Shown here: piece by piece, positions 50,699 to 51,221 of the stretch | Layout: each line of letters starts with the position of its first letter | Position numbering within the stretch: position 1 is the first letter of the stretch | Origin: UBA3206 sp963623875 | GTDB taxonomy: Bacteria > Bacillota_I > Bacilli_A > Acholeplasmatales > Anaeroplasmataceae | NCBI GenBank assembly: GCA_963623875.1 | Contig: CAVFNL010000031.1 | Location: forward strand, 1 to 51,221 | Reading direction: 5' to 3' | DNA length: 51,221 nt | Position numbers and translations under genes: made by a program | Notes under the pieces: model-generated | The model's database searches: none | The model's input: only the letters and a program-made list of their open reading frames with translations | Told to the model about the DNA's origin: nothing

Positions 50699-50952
50699 TT
50701 ATTGCAAAACGGTTGAAACATCACCACCATAATGCCAAAAGTTTACAGTATTATATGTAGATTTTATGGCTATACCAAATCACTATATGTATATACTGAT
50801 AAATCATTTTTCTTATTATGCTCACATAAAGCTTGTCCCACCACTAGACATCGCAGTTTCATATTTATGTTTATACTTATTACCACTACATATCCTAATG
50901 ATAATATTAGAATAATTATTACCGCAAGTATTGCTATGCAATCTTTGTTCAA
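50699..50952 (-). pseudogene. Possible remnant of a small secreted-protein gene, frameshifted
   Basis: On the minus strand a frame opening at 50952 (TTG) gives a good signal-anchor (NKDCIAILAVIIILILSLG), then runs to a stop at 50770. A second frame gives SGNKYKHKYETAMSSGGTSF before a stop at 50822, and again a protein-like end (STYNTVNFWHYGGDVST, stop 50699). Pieced together they look like one short secreted protein broken by frameshifts. No ribosome binding site is clear. It could be chance in AT-rich DNA. Confidence 0.3.
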
Positions 50953-51221
50953 AAATAATTATTCTTTTTTGATTTTTTTATTTTAATAATTATCTTTCTT
51001 TAAAAGTGTTTTATCCACATATAATAAATCTTCATTATAGACTGAAAATTCAAAAAGAAAATTATTGTATATAACGTTCCTTTTAATATTATATTTAATT
51101 ACGTTTATTCATTAGGTGAACCTTGCAAGTAAGTGCAAAACTTTACATTATCTTGTAATATTGGGTATTAATGTAATAATTTAGCTAATCATTATCATTG
51201 ACTTTCCAACTACCGCCATTT
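50953..51221. other. Intergenic stretch to the window end
   Basis: I see no firm gene. The last bases read on the minus strand as NGGSWKVNDND followed by TAG (51187-51185), which could be the end of a coding region that starts beyond the window. Twelve codons are too few to be sure. Confidence 0.3.

Noticed and set aside
50699..50952. Lactococcin 972-like bacteriocin remnant
   Set aside because: A GGT motif and aromatic residues gave a passing resemblance, but the conserved spacing of that family could not be matched even with frameshifts.
1..51221. Mycoplasma-type code (UGA as Trp)
   Set aside because: Conserved genes use TGG for Trp, and TGA is used as a stop, for example in whiA and the VirB6-like gene.
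1..51221. CRISPR arrays, insertion sequences and prophage genes
   Set aside because: No regularly spaced direct repeats, transposase motifs or phage structural genes were seen.

Overview
The window looks like a chromosomal segment of an AT-rich, low-GC Gram-positive bacterium. My best guess is an uncultured Bacilli lineage of the RF39, Erysipelotrichia or Acholeplasma-like kind. The evidence is the hprK-lgt-ppaX-whiA gene cluster, Shine-Dalgarno sites of the AGGAGG type, TTGACA/TATAAT promoters with 17-base spacers, lipoprotein signal peptides and CCA-encoded tRNA genes. The standard bacterial code fits: TGA serves as a stop (for example at the end of whiA) and Trp is TGG. The lineage is an inference; I could not run a search.

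Region by region. Positions 1-510 hold a broken lipoprotein gene with an intact promoter, then mostly empty sequence. From 509 to 6654 (all minus strand) lie a PAP2 phosphatase, a pyridoxamine kinase, a MATE exporter behind a likely operator, and a two-gene operon of a secreted protein of unknown function plus a fused ABC ATPase/permease.

Positions 6761-29763 (minus) hold the most unusual part: a compact type IV secretion-like system of about 23 kb. The distal transcription unit (promoter about 23572-23600, terminator about 6719-6747) encodes, in order of transcription, a Big2-domain membrane protein, an MBG-type lipoprotein, a VirD4/TraG coupling ATPase, a giant 2493-residue Ig-like/Calx-beta surface protein, a VirB2-like pilin, a lipoprotein, a VirB6-like channel protein and a VirB4 ATPase with a fused VirB3/PrgI-like N-terminus. 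The upstream unit (promoter 29735-29763, hairpin about 23620-23650) encodes four large proteins I do not recognise. Two of them are diverged paralogues and two have repetitive Asn/Asp/Leu or acidic tails. I see no relaxase, integrase, replication gene, VirB8 or cell-wall hydrolase, so this may be a resident protein-secretion or cell-contact system rather than a self-transmissible element.

Positions 29797-46831 are mainly housekeeping: a DagK-type lipid kinase, a tRNA-Ser/tRNA-Glu operon, tex, a small membrane-anchored protein, whiA, a fused Lgt-HAD (PpaX-like) gene, hprK, two unknown membrane proteins, uvrA and ligA. A plus-strand pair between uvrA and ligA encodes an ABC-2 permease and an ATPase-like protein that has lost all its catalytic motifs. 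Positions 46920-50552 (plus) carry a heterodimeric ABC exporter with one degenerate and one canonical subunit. The last 650 bases hold a terminator and what looks like debris of a small secreted-protein gene.

The parts fit together in three ways. hprK and the PpaX-like domain belong to one pathway: the kinase/phosphorylase releases pyrophosphate and PpaX-type enzymes remove it. Lgt modifies the lipoproteins, of which the window encodes at least two, both in the secretion locus. The Ig-domain proteins probably form the outer face of the type IV-like machine.
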